Of a DNA stretch of 64,000 bases, positions 44,821 through 54,254 are shown in pieces; the first letter of the stretch is position 1, and every line of letters starts with the position of its first letter. A program made the position numbers and the translations under genes. The stretch is from Metabacillus crassostreae (GTDB taxonomy: Bacteria > Bacillota > Bacilli > Bacillales > Bacillaceae), in contig NZ_JAFBDU010000001.1 in the NCBI RefSeq assembly GCF_016908395.1, positions 372,001 through 436,000 on the forward strand. The letters are read 5' to 3'. Below the pieces are notes generated by a model, which ran no database searches, was not told the DNA's origin, and was given only the letters and a program-made list of their open reading frames with translations.

Positions 44821-45753
44821 ATGAAAAAACTAAATCCTGTAATGATTGTGGTTGCGACCGTTATCTTACTTATACTAGGTACAATATGGAGCAATAATTC
44901 TGTAGTAGTTGATAATGTGACAATTGACCATGATCGTTTACCAGCCCAATTCGACAATTATAAAATTTTACAGATTTCTGATTTACACGGAAGAGAGTTT
45001 GGTAGAAATCAAGAAAAGCTAGTAGATTTGATTACTAAACAAAAATATGAATTGGTTGTTTTCACTGGAGATTATGCTTCTGATGACGAAGAAGATTTAC
45101 AGCCTTTAGAAAACTTATTGAAGGGTATGCCGAAAAATAAAGAAATGTATTTTATTTTAGGTGATAAAGACGCTGATAACAGTACAGCTGCACTTAAGGA
45201 AGGAAATCGCTTTTATGATCTGTTTATTAAATATGATGTTAAGCCATTATACCCAGGTCAAGAAATTAAGAAAGGGGAGCAATCTATCTGGCTAAAAACG
45301 AATCCATATGTTGTCATAAATGAAGTGGGTGCAAACGAAACTCCAGAGAGATTAATCGAGGCAAGTGAACAGTTTAATGCTCGATATAAGCAGCAGCAGA
45401 ATCCATTTACAATTGAAATAGCACATCGTCCCACAGAAATTGACAAAGAAGATTCTTCAATACGCGAATATCGAACATCAGAGTTAAATGATAAAGGAGA
45501 AGAATGGAGACATTGGGATGTTAGTCTAAACGGTCATACACGTGGAGGACAATTTCAATTACCAATAATCGGTCCATTATATGCACCAAATCATGGCTTT
45601 TTACCAGGTAAAGTAAATGTTACAGGTGTTCATACTGTTGATAATCATACACAGTATGTCAACAACGGCTTAGGTGTAAGTGGCCCTTGGTTCGCTCAAT
45701 TTAGATTGTTTAATAGACCAAGTATTGGGTTAATTACTTTAAGAGCGAAATAG
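44821..45753 (+). CDS. Metallophosphoesterase, membrane-anchored (YkuE/YaeI-like)
   Basis: 310 residues with one N-terminal transmembrane helix (about 7-25). Metal-binding motifs of the calcineurin-like fold are ISDLHG, VVFTGDYASD, a Gly-Asp-Lys-Asp where G-N-H-D/E is usual, and NGHTRGGQF. The last is typical of the YkuE group. It is 12 bases after the permease gene with AGGAG, so it belongs to the same operon. Its place in a Bce module is unusual; it may act on a lipid or wall precursor phosphate. The GDKD variant needs notice. Confidence 0.82.
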   Translation: MKKLNPVMIVVATVILLILGTIWSNNSVVVDNVTIDHDRLPAQFDNYKILQISDLHGREFGRNQEKLVDLITKQKYELVVFTGDYASDDEEDLQPLENLLKGMPKNKEMYFILGDKDADNSTAALKEGNRFYDLFIKYDVKPLYPGQEIKKGEQSIWLKTNPYVVINEVGANETPERLIEASEQFNARYKQQQNPFTIEIAHRPTEIDKEDSSIREYRTSELNDKGEEWRHWDVSLNGHTRGGQFQLPIIGPLYAPNHGFLPGKVNVTGVHTVDNHTQYVNNGLGVSGPWFAQFRLFNRPSIGLITLRAK

Positions 45754-45897
45754 ATTCTTAAGGTAGAATAAAAGGTGAAGAATTGATAATGAACTATTTT
45801 AGAGAAAATACTATAAGGTGTATATATTTACTCCACGAATAACATTATCAATAGAAGAAAAATATCACTATCTCATAAATAGATGTAAGGTGTTCAG

Positions 45898-46210
45898 GAG
45901 GCTGGGACATAAATAAAGAAATCATACAATAAGACCAATAAATTTAACTTCAGTTAAGTTGTAACAAACAAGTTCGTTCCATTGCGCTGCAGACACTCGC
46001 TTTCCACGGGGAGGAAGCTGAGCCTCCTCGCTACGCTGCGGGGTCTCAGCCTTTCCTCTATTCCCGTAGGAGTCAAGTGTCTTCCGCTCCATTCCACTAA
46101 GGTCTTAAAAATAGTAAGCAAAATCAAACAATCTATTGAATATTACTTGAAATATCACCTAATAATTCGGGTTTGTCATTAGCTTAAATACTTATGTCCT
46201 AGCTTCTTTT
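45898..46210. repeat. Element with terminal inverted repeats, copy 1
   Basis: About 310 bp. The left end GAGGCTGGGACATAA matches, inverted, the right end TTATGTCCTAGCTTC (two mismatches). The middle holds a GC-rich block with CTGCAGACACTCGCTTTCC and a reverse-complement partner GAGTCAAGTGTC. Copy 2 at 56.7 kb is similar along the whole length but longer by two small insertions. No open frame is convincing, so it is a MITE-like or repeat element, not a coding IS. Confidence 0.75.
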
Positions 46211-46253
46211 TTGTAGTATTATGAATAGAAATATTAACTAGGTGGCTAGATGT

Positions 46254-46943
46254 ATGACAATCAAATGGGTTGAAGTAACTAATGAAAATCTATCTTACTT
46301 TGAAGCTGTAATGAAATTATACGATCAAGCTTTTCCAATAGAAGTGAGAGAACACCATAGTATTTTTCATAGAAGTTTAACGTATGCAAAAATGATCAAT
46401 CAAAATAATTTTCATTTCCTGGTTGGTCTTATTGGAGATGATCTTGTATCATTTGCGACTGCTCATTATTTTGCAGAGATAAATTCTGGATTTATTGTCT
46501 ATATTGTCACGAATCCACAACAGCAAAATAATGGAGTGGGTACAAAAACTTTAGCTAAAATAGAGGATTTGTTAAAAGCTGATGCGATTCATGCAGGAAA
46601 CTCATCAATTAGAGCCATATTTTTAGAAACTGAAACAGAAGAAATGGCTCACACTGAAGAAGAAAAGAAAGAGTGTATAAATCGAAACAGATTTTTTTCT
46701 AGAAATCACTATGAAAATTACGAACAAATAACTTATCTACAACCACCCTTGCATGAAGGGATGGAAGATTTTAACTTAAATCTTTTTATTAAAAATCTAT
46801 CTAGTACTAAAAATAGTAAAGAAGATATAAAAAAAGCGATAAAAACAATTTACAAAGAAAAGTACCTTTTAGTGAATGAAATTGATAAAGAGATTTTAAA
46901 TAAAGCACTTAAAAAAATGGGGATAGAAGATGAACTACTTTAA
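46254..46943 (+). CDS. GNAT-family N-acetyltransferase, extended
   Basis: 229 residues, longer than usual. FIVYIVTNPQQQNNGVGTKTLAKIE supplies the acetyl-CoA loop Q-x-N-N-G-V-G, with FFSRNHYENYEQI as motif B. The last ~60 residues form a charged helical tail (NSKEDIKKAIKTIYKEKY) that looks like a partner-binding extension. ATG 46254 has AGGTGG 8 bases upstream. The start lies just outside repeat copy 1. Substrate unknown. Confidence 0.75.
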   Translation: MTIKWVEVTNENLSYFEAVMKLYDQAFPIEVREHHSIFHRSLTYAKMINQNNFHFLVGLIGDDLVSFATAHYFAEINSGFIVYIVTNPQQQNNGVGTKTLAKIEDLLKADAIHAGNSSIRAIFLETETEEMAHTEEEKKECINRNRFFSRNHYENYEQITYLQPPLHEGMEDFNLNLFIKNLSSTKNSKEDIKKAIKTIYKEKYLLVNEIDKEILNKALKKMGIEDELL

Positions 46944-46979
46944 GTGTTTAATTTAAGGAATATTCTTTTTTAAAGCTTG

Positions 46980-47030
46980 AAGAACAAGAAGCTACAAATA
47001 TTCTAAGCGACTTGTTCTTATTAGTTTTAA
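46980..47030. terminator. Bidirectional terminator between convergent genes
   Basis: AAGAACAAG / CTTGTTCTT with a 22-base loop and A/T-rich sides separates the GNAT gene from the minus-strand GyrI-like gene. Confidence 0.5.
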
Positions 47031-47033
47031 CTA

Positions 47034-47483
47034 TTACTGTTCAACAGGAACACATATTTCGCAATAAGGGCTGCTATCAATATCACCAATATATTTTTCC
47101 ATGATTGGTTTATTTTCTATTTTATAACCACTAGTTTGGAGGAATTGAAGGATATCAAAATATGCCTTACTAATATCATCTGCAGTATGTTTTACCTCAA
47201 AAACAAGATACTTCCCACCAATAATTTCTCCTTCAAGAACATAATCAATAACCGGGTAATTCTCTGGAAGTACTATGCAAGCATCAAATCTACAATGATC
47301 ATGATGTGTTTTTTCCGGATTATCTAATGGAATTGCAAATAAAATCGAATCTTTAAGTAAATTCTCCTCACTTGCCCATTTTTTTAACTTTTCCATTACT
47401 TCGATATTTGCTGGACCATATGGACCAACTTGTCGTAAATAAGCAATCCGGTAGGTTGGTAATGTTTCGATTTTGTATTTCAT
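47034..47483 (-). CDS. GyrI-like small-molecule-binding domain protein
   Basis: The 149-residue stand-alone domain has the SHS2-type fold of AraC effector-binding/GyrI proteins: ETLPTYRIAYLRQVGPYGPANIEVMEKL at the start, HHDHCRFDACIVLP in the middle and PIMEKYIGDID ... CEICVPV at the end. Free-standing members bind or hydrolyse cationic drugs or inhibit gyrase. AGGAGGAATA precedes the ATG on the minus strand. Confidence 0.85.
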   Translation of the reverse strand: MKYKIETLPTYRIAYLRQVGPYGPANIEVMEKLKKWASEENLLKDSILFAIPLDNPEKTHHDHCRFDACIVLPENYPVIDYVLEGEIIGGKYLVFEVKHTADDISKAYFDILQFLQTSGYKIENKPIMEKYIGDIDSSPYCEICVPVEQ

Positions 47484-47751
47484 TATTCCTCCTGCCTTTC
47501 AAAACATATTTTTTGTTTGTTACAGTACGAATGTAGCATGCTTAAAAAAAAGATACATGTTAATTTTTAAAATTTAATGAAATGAAATAGAGTGTGAGAG
47601 ACGCTGTGACAGCATATAGGTAGTTAGACAGTTTTATTGAAGGGTGTTTTCGTAATAAAGTGCCTTATTAAAAATGTCCTTGGTTAAAAAACTTTATGTT
47701 AAAATTAGGTAAACTCATTAAAAGAGGATTTTTAAGTAAAGGGATGATTTT

Positions 47752-48297
47752 ATGAAAGCTTTAATTTCAACTTTTATCATCATGATTATATTGATTGGTT
47801 GTTCAAAGGATGATGTGGAACCTACTGATACTGAAAATCTATCTTTAGAAGAAGAAATCCTGAGGACTATGGCAGAAAATAAGTTGGAAGAAAAAGAAAT
47901 AATTGATTATGATATTAAAGGTAACTTTATTTATGTAATTTTTAAAAATAACCATATCAATAGTAATAATCATAATCCAGATCTTGTTATCTTAAAAAAT
48001 CATGATAGAAAATTAGAATGGGTTGCTGGACCTGATGATCTTACGTTATCACTGTTAGATCAAGAGGTAAATGGAATGATATTTGGAAGAAGTGATGGTC
48101 CATCTGTAACTCTACTTTTATCAGATAAACAACCACAGAATTCGAATGTGAAAGGTGTTAAAGTACTTGGAGAGATGGCAAAAGCAGTAACATATGAAGA
48201 AGAATACACAGAAGATTTTTCTATGCAATATATGTATTGGATTGCCTATACTGAAGAAAACCCTACAGCTGAAGATATAGATATTATCTTAAAATAA
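47752..48297 (+). CDS. Lipoprotein of unknown function
   Basis: 181 residues with a lipoprotein signal and lipobox L-I-G-C (Cys at about 17). The mature domain starts with an acidic stretch then alternating strands (YDIKGNFIYVIFKNN), HNPDLVILKNHD and a helical ending. AAAGGGATGA precedes the ATG. Should be outer-face anchored. Family not recognised. Confidence 0.65.
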   Translation: MKALISTFIIMIILIGCSKDDVEPTDTENLSLEEEILRTMAENKLEEKEIIDYDIKGNFIYVIFKNNHINSNNHNPDLVILKNHDRKLEWVAGPDDLTLSLLDQEVNGMIFGRSDGPSVTLLLSDKQPQNSNVKGVKVLGEMAKAVTYEEEYTEDFSMQYMYWIAYTEENPTAEDIDIILK

Positions 48298-48482
48298 TTT
48301 ATGGTGGTGTTAAAATAATCAGAAGATTTGTTTTAGTACTTTCCAAAAGGAATTGTGTTTTTTTGAATTAAAGTAAATACGTTCGATATGTGAAGTGAAC
48401 TTAGTTCAAATTTCAGAGCGAAATAATTTTCAGAAAATCCTAGTCCTAATTATTGATCTGACAAGAGATCCTTAACATGTTA

Positions 48483-48529
48483 TTGCAAAGAAAAAAATTT
48501 TTTGGTATTATCGTTTCGTAGCTAACGAT
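48483..48529 (+). promoter_or_regulatory. Promoter and palindromic operator of the MarR gene
   Basis: TTGCAA and TATTAT are separated by 17 bases, a good SigA promoter. ATCGTT (48510) and AACGAT (48524) form a palindrome covering the -10 end and start point, fit for autorepression. Confidence 0.6.
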
Positions 48530-48530
48530 T

Positions 48531-49070
48531 ATGAAAATTCAAACGGAGGTGATTATTATTCATGCTTTTGATGATGATGGGGAATTGTTATCTGATGAGA
48601 AAGATACAATAAATCTCTTAGCGAAGCTACCTTTAGATTCACTTGATTTAGATGCTATCTCTGTTGTAACGAATATTTATAGAGTTGCTCAAGGGCTAAG
48701 AAACAAAATGGAACGAGAAGTGCTATCTGAGTTTGGGTTATCATGGACTTCATTTTCTCTGCTTTATGATTTGTGGATATGGAAATCAGTGGAAACGAAA
48801 AAATTAGCACAATCGGCTGGTGTTTCAAAAGCAACAATAAGCAATATTACAAAAACTTTGGAACGAAAAGAGCTGTGTTATCGAAAGGTAGATAACAGAG
48901 ATAGACGAATCACTTACGTTACGATAACCGAAAAAGGTAAAGACGTTATGGAAAAGATATATCCAACCTTTCATAAAGGTGAAGTAGAGATTGTTTCAAG
49001 TTTAGCTACCGATGAGAAAAAAGATATCTCTAAGCTACTTAGAAGGGTAATACGAGAAAATAACTTTTAA
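48531..49070 (+). CDS. ywaE: MarR-family regulator (YwaE-like)
   Basis: 179 residues as drawn. The winged helix region ETKKLAQSAGVSKATISNITKTLERKELCYRKVDNRDRR (about 90-128) is typical MarR, and the gene sits directly before the tyrZ T-box as ywaE does in B. subtilis. The start is uncertain: ATG 48531 has no ribosome binding site and lies about 13 bases after the predicted transcription start, while GGAGGTG at 48544-48550 would serve an ATT codon near 48558. Confidence 0.8.
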   Translation: MKIQTEVIIIHAFDDDGELLSDEKDTINLLAKLPLDSLDLDAISVVTNIYRVAQGLRNKMEREVLSEFGLSWTSFSLLYDLWIWKSVETKKLAQSAGVSKATISNITKTLERKELCYRKVDNRDRRITYVTITEKGKDVMEKIYPTFHKGEVEIVSSLATDEKKDISKLLRRVIRENNF

Positions 49071-49089
49071 TATACAATTAAATATTTTA

Positions 49090-49330
49090 AAGTGATGACA
49101 GGTTATTCAGTAGTCATTATCTCCCTGCTTACAGAGAGTCGATGGGTGGTGAAAATCGACGCAAAGATAATGATGAATTACAGACCTTGAGCATTCTTTG
49201 TGAAAAAGATAGTAGCAAAGAACGGACGAGCCGTTAATCGTAAAGTGGGAGGAGAAGTTCCTTCAATTAGGGTGGTACCGCGTGCAGAAGTTAACCACGT
49301 CCCTTTTCTTGGGGATGTGGTTTTTTATAT
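49090..49330 (+). promoter_or_regulatory. Tyrosine T-box riboswitch of tyrZ
   Basis: AGTA at 49109 and the TCATTATC / GATAATGA helix lead to the specifier TAC (Tyr, 49179-49181) after GAAT. The T-box is AGGGTGGTACCGCG with TGGT at 49273 for a tRNA with discriminator A, as tRNA-Tyr has. The terminator AACCACGTCCC / GGGGATGTGGTT ends in a T run at 49321. Uncharged tRNA-Tyr should let tyrZ be transcribed. Confidence 0.93.
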
Positions 49331-49353
49331 TGATTTTTTTAGGAGGAACAATA

Positions 49354-50598
49354 ATGAGTAATTTCATAGAAGAGTTAAAAGAGGAACAATTAAAAGAAGT
49401 AAAAAGGCAAATGATCATTTACAGTCAAGGAGTTCAAGATATTATTCCAACAGAAGAGTTAGAAAAGAAAATTGCAAAATCAATACTTGAAAATAAACCA
49501 CTGAAAATCAAATTAGGGTTAGATCCTTCAGCTCCAGATGTACACCTTGGACATACTGTGGTTCTTAACAAGATGAAGCAGTTTCAAGATAATGGTCACA
49601 ACATTCAACTTATTATTGGTGATTTCACTGGAAAAATTGGTGATTCAACAGGAAAGTCAGTGGCAAGAAAGCAATTAACAGAGGATGAAGTGAAGCATAA
49701 TGCGAAAACATATTTCGAACAATTTGCAAAGGTAATCGATATGGAAAAGGTTGAGCTCCATTATAATTCAAAGTGGTTATCTGATCTAAACTTTGAGGAT
49801 GTAATACAGCTTGCTGGCAAGATTACGGTAGCAAGACTTTTAGAAAGAGATGATTTTGAGGAACGTATTGCTTTAGGAAAGCCAATATCTCTACACGAAT
49901 TTTTCTACCCATTGATGCAGGGGTACGATTCTGTTGTTTTAGAATCTGATATTGAGCTTGGTGGAACTGATCAGCATTTTAATATTTTAATGGGACGACA
50001 TTTTCAAGAAAAGTTTGGCAAGGAAAAGCAAGTCGCTTTACTAATGCCATTATTGGAAGGACTTGATGGTGTTGAGAAAATGTCTAAATCTAAGAAAAAC
50101 TACATCGGTATTGATGAGAGCCCTCAGGAAATGTACGGAAAAGCCATGTCCATTCCTGATGAGTTAATGGTTAAATACTTTGAGTTGGTGACAGCTTTTA
50201 CACCTGAACAAGTTGAGATCATTAAGAATCAGTTACATTCTGATGAACTTCATCCAAGAGATGCGAAAATGCTATTAGGCAAAACCATTGTTGAAATGTA
50301 CCATGGTTTGGAAGAAGCGAACAGTGCAGAGCAGCATTTTGTCTCAGTTTTCCAAAAAGGGTCAATTCCTGATGAAATGCCTGAGGTCAAATGGAGCGGA
50401 AATGATCAAATTTTAATTCTTGATTTACTAGTTGATTTACAATTATTAAGCTCAAAAAGTGAAGCTCGAAGAATGATTGAAAATAAAGGAGTAAAAATAA
50501 ATGGAGAAAGAATTGAAGATACACAATTAAAAATAGCTGTTACCGATGGATTAATACTACAAGTTGGTAAACGGAAGTTTATAAAGATCAAAAGGTGA
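49354..50598 (+). CDS. tyrZ: Tyrosyl-tRNA synthetase, TyrZ type
   Basis: 414 residues. HLGH at 64-67 (instead of HIGN/HIGH) and KMSKS at 242-246 are the class I signatures. The string [12 protein letters not shown] and the ending with an S4 domain ([24 protein letters not shown]) match TyrZ, the second TyrRS of Bacilli, not the main TyrS. The true start is ATG 49354 with AGGAGG 6 bases upstream; earlier frame lies in the T-box. It attaches Tyr to tRNA-Tyr. Confidence 0.92.
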   Translation: MSNFIEELKEEQLKEVKRQMIIYSQGVQDIIPTEELEKKIAKSILENKPLKIKLGLDPSAPDVHLGHTVVLNKMKQFQDNGHNIQLIIGDFTGKIGDSTGKSVARKQLTEDEVKHNAKTYFEQFAKVIDMEKVELHYNSKWLSDLNFEDVIQLAGKITVARLLERDDFEERIALGKPISLHEFFYPLMQGYDSVVLESDIELGGTDQHFNILMGRHFQEKFGKEKQVALLMPLLEGLDGVEKMSKSKKNYIGIDESPQEMYGKAMSIPDELMVKYFELVTAFTPEQVEIIKNQLHSDELHPRDAKMLLGKTIVEMYHGLEEANSAEQHFVSVFQKGSIPDEMPEVKWSGNDQILILDLLVDLQLLSSKSEARRMIENKGVKINGERIEDTQLKIAVTDGLILQVGKRKFIKIKR

Positions 50599-50674
50599 TG
50601 AGCGGTTTTATTACTTAAACCAAGAACTAGAAGCTTTGGCTTAATGAAGCAACAATAACTATATTCCCCAATCG

Positions 50675-50712
50675 AGTAGCATTTCTATTTAATCAGGAAT
50701 GCTGCTTTTCTA
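50675..50712 (+). terminator. Terminator of tyrZ
   Basis: AGTAGCATTTCT / AGGAATGCTGCT with an 8-base loop and TTTCT tail lies about 80 bases after tyrZ. Confidence 0.6.
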
Positions 50713-50799
50713 CTAAACTAGCGTCAGTGTGACAACAACAATGATCATCTTCCAATTTATGTTAAAATAATATAACACTTTAACTTTGGAGGATTAATA

Positions 50800-51408
50800 A
50801 TGAAACGTTTACCATTTGAACCACCAACAAAGCATTATGATGAAAGAATTGAAGATGTAGATGAAAAAATATGTGAGCTAATTAGACAACGAAAAGATCT
50901 TTCGTCTAATAATCCTGGTTTTCCAACAAAGAAACTTATTAGTAGTTGGTCGAAAAAATATGGTTTTTATGAAGATTTTCTAAATGGGGTATTTGCAGAA
51001 CTTCTAAGTGAAGAGATGTATAAACCTATAGTTGTGCCAAAAGGCTTTGTTAGAAATATTCCAATCTTAAGGTTTTTTGAAAAAGATGAGTTATTTTATT
51101 CAGTAACTTTTATCCGCCAATATAAAAATGCTAGTATTGTTCATTTCAGCATTGATAGAGAAGATACTGATGAAATTAATTGGGATTTTCGAGAACGTGA
51201 ACACACTTGGTTTGGTCTAGTAGTAGATGACGGCAAAGGAACTGAATACGACTGTCAAAACGAGGGAGGGGGAGGCTCCGGAGGTCATACATCATATACT
51301 TTTATTGTAACACCATCTGTACCAGATGATTCTTCAGAAATAAAATTTATCTTTAAAGAATATAAAGCACCATTTAAAGAAGCTACAGGCTTTGAATTTA
51401 TCATATAA
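50800..51408 (+). CDS. Hypothetical protein, two-part
   Basis: 202 residues. The first ~60 are helical with a chorismate-mutase-like helix (DERIEDVDEKICELIRQRKDL) that probably is only a resemblance; the rest is strand-rich with FLFYSVTF, a DFREREHTWFGL segment and a Gly-rich loop NEGGGGSGGHTSYTF. No signal peptide. GGAGG precedes the ATG. I do not know the family. Confidence 0.6.
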   Translation: MKRLPFEPPTKHYDERIEDVDEKICELIRQRKDLSSNNPGFPTKKLISSWSKKYGFYEDFLNGVFAELLSEEMYKPIVVPKGFVRNIPILRFFEKDELFYSVTFIRQYKNASIVHFSIDREDTDEINWDFREREHTWFGLVVDDGKGTEYDCQNEGGGGSGGHTSYTFIVTPSVPDDSSEIKFIFKEYKAPFKEATGFEFII

Positions 51409-51448
51409 AGAGAGATAAGCAAATACCTTAATACACATAATTAGCACA

Positions 51449-51480
51449 AGGACTTCATGATCAGAAGTCCTCTTTATTTT
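51449..51480. terminator. Terminator between convergent genes
   Basis: AGGACTTC / GAAGTCCT with a 7-base loop and CTTTATTTT lies between the 202-residue protein gene and the minus-strand DUF3784 gene. Confidence 0.7.
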
Positions 51481-51803
51481 TATCCATTCTTTTTAAATCT
51501 TTTTTTTGTATTTGTGTATATTAACGCAAATATGATGATAGAGATTAGTAAAATAAGAGCAATCAAAAATAAAGCCTGGTTTTCCACTATATCGCTGAAT
51601 GCAAATAATAGGATGCAAAAGCTAACACCATACATAATTTTCCCCATAAATTTGCATAATGCTACTTCATCATATTGAGCCTTTTCACTTTCAGACATTG
51701 TATTATAACCTGCAAGCAGGAATGCTCCTTTACCTTTTGATAGGATTATAGCGAAAATTAAAAACGGAATAAGAATAATGAAATTTACAAGTGCTCCGAT
51801 CAC
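51480..51803 (-). CDS. DUF3784-like membrane protein
   Basis: 107 residues. The diagnostic element is SKGKGAFLLAGYNTMSESEKAQYDEVALCKFMGK after a first helix, followed by two more helices (about 53-72, 78-97) and a basic end: the DUF3784 family pattern. The start is taken as GTG 51803 because AAAGGTGG is 8 bases upstream; a longer frame begins at 51893. It should span the membrane three times. Confidence 0.75.
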   Translation of the reverse strand: MIGALVNFIILIPFLIFAIILSKGKGAFLLAGYNTMSESEKAQYDEVALCKFMGKIMYGVSFCILLFAFSDIVENQALFLIALILLISIIIFALIYTNTKKRFKKNG

Positions 51804-52044
51804 ACTAATTACCACCTTTTTGAGAATTGCTTTGTTAAAATTAATGATCATACCTTTGATATTTATACGTTTGAAGTAATTCATAGGTTTCAAAAAGTGT
51901 TAAGCGATCACAAAATGTATCGAATATTTATACTTCTATGATAATTACTTGGTTAACATATTTAAGAATAGTATGACTAGTTAAAGAATTTACTAAGAGA
52001 ATTAACAGAAAGTATTTACAAAAATTTCCGATTGGATTATTCTT

Positions 52045-52080
52045 ATACCAAAATGATTGATTAATCAATCATTTTGGTAT
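52045..52080. promoter_or_regulatory. Perfect 36-bp palindrome, probable TetR operator
   Basis: The left half (52045-52062, beginning ATACCAAAATGATTGATT) and right half (52063-52080) are exact reverse complements with no spacer. It lies 28 bases upstream of the TetR gene ATG. The core with TTGATTAATCAA fits a TetR-dimer site. Confidence 0.7.
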
Positions 52081-52107
52081 TGTTTATAGAATGTGGAGTG
52101 AATATTA

Positions 52108-52704
52108 ATGAAAAATAGTGAAAATAAAAGAACATTAGAAATGAAAAAAAGAGATGTACTTCATGCAGCAACTGAATTGTTTAGTATGAAAAGTTATGAA
52201 GCAACAACTATGTCTGATATATCCCAAAAAGCTAATGTGAGTTTTGGAAGTGTTGCTTCATATTATGGAAGTAAAGAGTCATTATTTGCTATTTGTATTG
52301 AACAACCTTTAGAAGAGTTTGTAGATAGCTTTTTGAATTTTAATAAACATCCAACTTCAATTATTGATGAATTAGAGGAAATGATTAAGCAACACTTCAT
52401 ATTATTCTCTAACATGAAGGTTTACCTGAGATTAATCGTTCAAGTTATCGCCCAGCATGAACGTTTTCCAAATGAATTTAAAATGATTACTCAACACACA
52501 GAACTAATTCAAAATGATATAAAAATATTTATTATGTACGGTCAGGCGGTAGGACAGCTTATAGATGGAGATGCAGATAGGTTATCGGTAGCTTATATTA
52601 ATTTTCTTTTCGGAACAGTCCTTTCATATGCCAATAATCCAAGTGAAGAGGAGCAGAACGAATTCATTTCAATTGCAATTAGAATGTTCGGACCAATTTT
52701 ATAA
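52108..52704 (+). CDS. TetR-family transcriptional regulator
   Basis: 198 residues with an N-terminal helix-turn-helix (about 12-58): MKKRDVLHAATELFSMKSYEATTMSDISQKANVSFGSVASYYGSKESLF. The C-terminal helices would hold the ligand pocket. It is followed after one base by an MFS transporter gene and preceded by a 36-bp perfect palindrome, so it likely represses itself and the pump in the absence of an inducer. Confidence 0.9.
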   Translation: MKNSENKRTLEMKKRDVLHAATELFSMKSYEATTMSDISQKANVSFGSVASYYGSKESLFAICIEQPLEEFVDSFLNFNKHPTSIIDELEEMIKQHFILFSNMKVYLRLIVQVIAQHERFPNEFKMITQHTELIQNDIKIFIMYGQAVGQLIDGDADRLSVAYINFLFGTVLSYANNPSEEEQNEFISIAIRMFGPIL

Positions 52705-52705
52705 A

Positions 52706-53971
52706 ATGCTGAGTAAATTTGGTTTTCTTAAAGACTATCATTCATTTAGTAAAATGATTAAGTTAAGAATTGTACTTTTGTTAATATCTGTCTTCTTTAA
52801 CGCAACGGTTATGCCTTATGTTGTCGTATATTTTGTTGATCACGTTGGAATTAACAAAGCTTCATTGATGGTTTTAGGTGTAGGGATAGCTGGAATAATA
52901 GGAGGGTTACTAGGAGGAAAGCTAGGAGACAAATATGGAAGGAAGAAAATGATTATATTGGGGGAAATAGGAATTGGAATTGGTTTTTTTCTAGCCTGTT
53001 TCTCAAGTGTTTTTACTGAAATGCTTATCGCTATTATATTTATTAGTTTTCTCTTGATTTACTTTTTTTCTGGCTTATCAGGTCCAGCTTATAGTGCTTT
53101 TATCATTGATGAAACAACAAATAAAAATCGTAAATCTGTCTATGTTGTACTTCTATGGGTGTCAAATTTGTCTTTTGCACTTGGGAGTATATTAGGAGGT
53201 TTTCTATTTAAGCAGTATTCTTCTTTATTATTTTTCTTAGTTGGTTGTAGTTCTATTTTATCATGTATCTGTATAGCAATTTTTATCCAGGATCATTTTA
53301 TTAAGCGAAAAGTGGAAACAAATAATATCCGTGTAAAAAATCAATTAAAACCTAATAGTAATAAACTTAGAGTTTATCAGCATATGCTAAAAGCTCCTAT
53401 TTTTCGATTCTTAGTTTTGCTAACTTTAATTCTTTCATTGATGAATAATCAATTACCATATTATTTAAGTGTACATTATGTAAATATATTTGAAACAGAG
53501 GGATATACAATTTTAGGATTTTTAAGAAGTGAAAATACACTTATCATTTTCTTTTTAACTTTTGCTATCACTAATCTATTGAAGAAAGTCTATGAAATTA
53601 AATCTCTAATATTTGGTGTATTGTTGTTTTTTATAGGATATATAGCTCTTAGTATGGGTGAAATACCATCAATTTTATATATGGCTATGGCTATAATGTC
53701 AATTGGTCAAATCATATATTCTCCAGTAATACAAACAATCTCAGCTGATGTAATTCCAGATGAACATAGAAGTACATACTTAAGTATTCTAGATGTAATT
53801 GGACATATAGGTGGTTTATGTGCATTTCTATTTGTACCACTTATGCAATATATACAGCCTTTTAAAATATCAATAATTTATGGTGTATTTGGTTTTATAT
53901 CATTAATTATTATTTATCGAATAAAACAGAATCGCAAAGAAGAAAAGATTTCTATTACTAATGTAAGCTAA
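52706..53971 (+). CDS. MFS transporter, multidrug efflux-like
   Basis: 421 residues with about 12 helices and the MFS motif A loop GGKLGDKYGRKK after TM2. Layout fits a DHA1-type drug exporter (YfmO/MdtH-like). The ATG at 52706 has no strong ribosome binding site and starts one base after the TetR stop, so translation may be coupled. Being next to a TetR gene suggests an exporter induced by a drug or metabolite. Confidence 0.85.
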   Translation: MLSKFGFLKDYHSFSKMIKLRIVLLLISVFFNATVMPYVVVYFVDHVGINKASLMVLGVGIAGIIGGLLGGKLGDKYGRKKMIILGEIGIGIGFFLACFSSVFTEMLIAIIFISFLLIYFFSGLSGPAYSAFIIDETTNKNRKSVYVVLLWVSNLSFALGSILGGFLFKQYSSLLFFLVGCSSILSCICIAIFIQDHFIKRKVETNNIRVKNQLKPNSNKLRVYQHMLKAPIFRFLVLLTLILSLMNNQLPYYLSVHYVNIFETEGYTILGFLRSENTLIIFFLTFAITNLLKKVYEIKSLIFGVLLFFIGYIALSMGEIPSILYMAMAIMSIGQIIYSPVIQTISADVIPDEHRSTYLSILDVIGHIGGLCAFLFVPLMQYIQPFKISIIYGVFGFISLIIIYRIKQNRKEEKISITNVS

Positions 53972-54254
53972 TTGATCGTAACTAGAAGTATATATTTGTA
54001 TGTTAACTAATAGCAAACGTGCTTATTTGATCAGCAGGGACAAATGCTTATATATCCAAAATTAATTAGTCACTACTATAGAAAATCTAAGCTACATAAT
54101 TATTTCAACAATTCCACTATAATTCTGTAAAAATATGTTAATATTTAATTTGAGTTTAGCTATTCTATCAATGGTTGCTAGGATTTCGGATACTTAATTG
54201 TTTTTACAGCTTTATATTAGTTAATAAATAGATTTTTAACATTGAGGTGCTTTT

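Noticed and set aside
50800-50990. Chorismate mutase domain in the 202-residue protein
   Set aside because: Only one helix resembles the family; other active-site residues cannot be placed.
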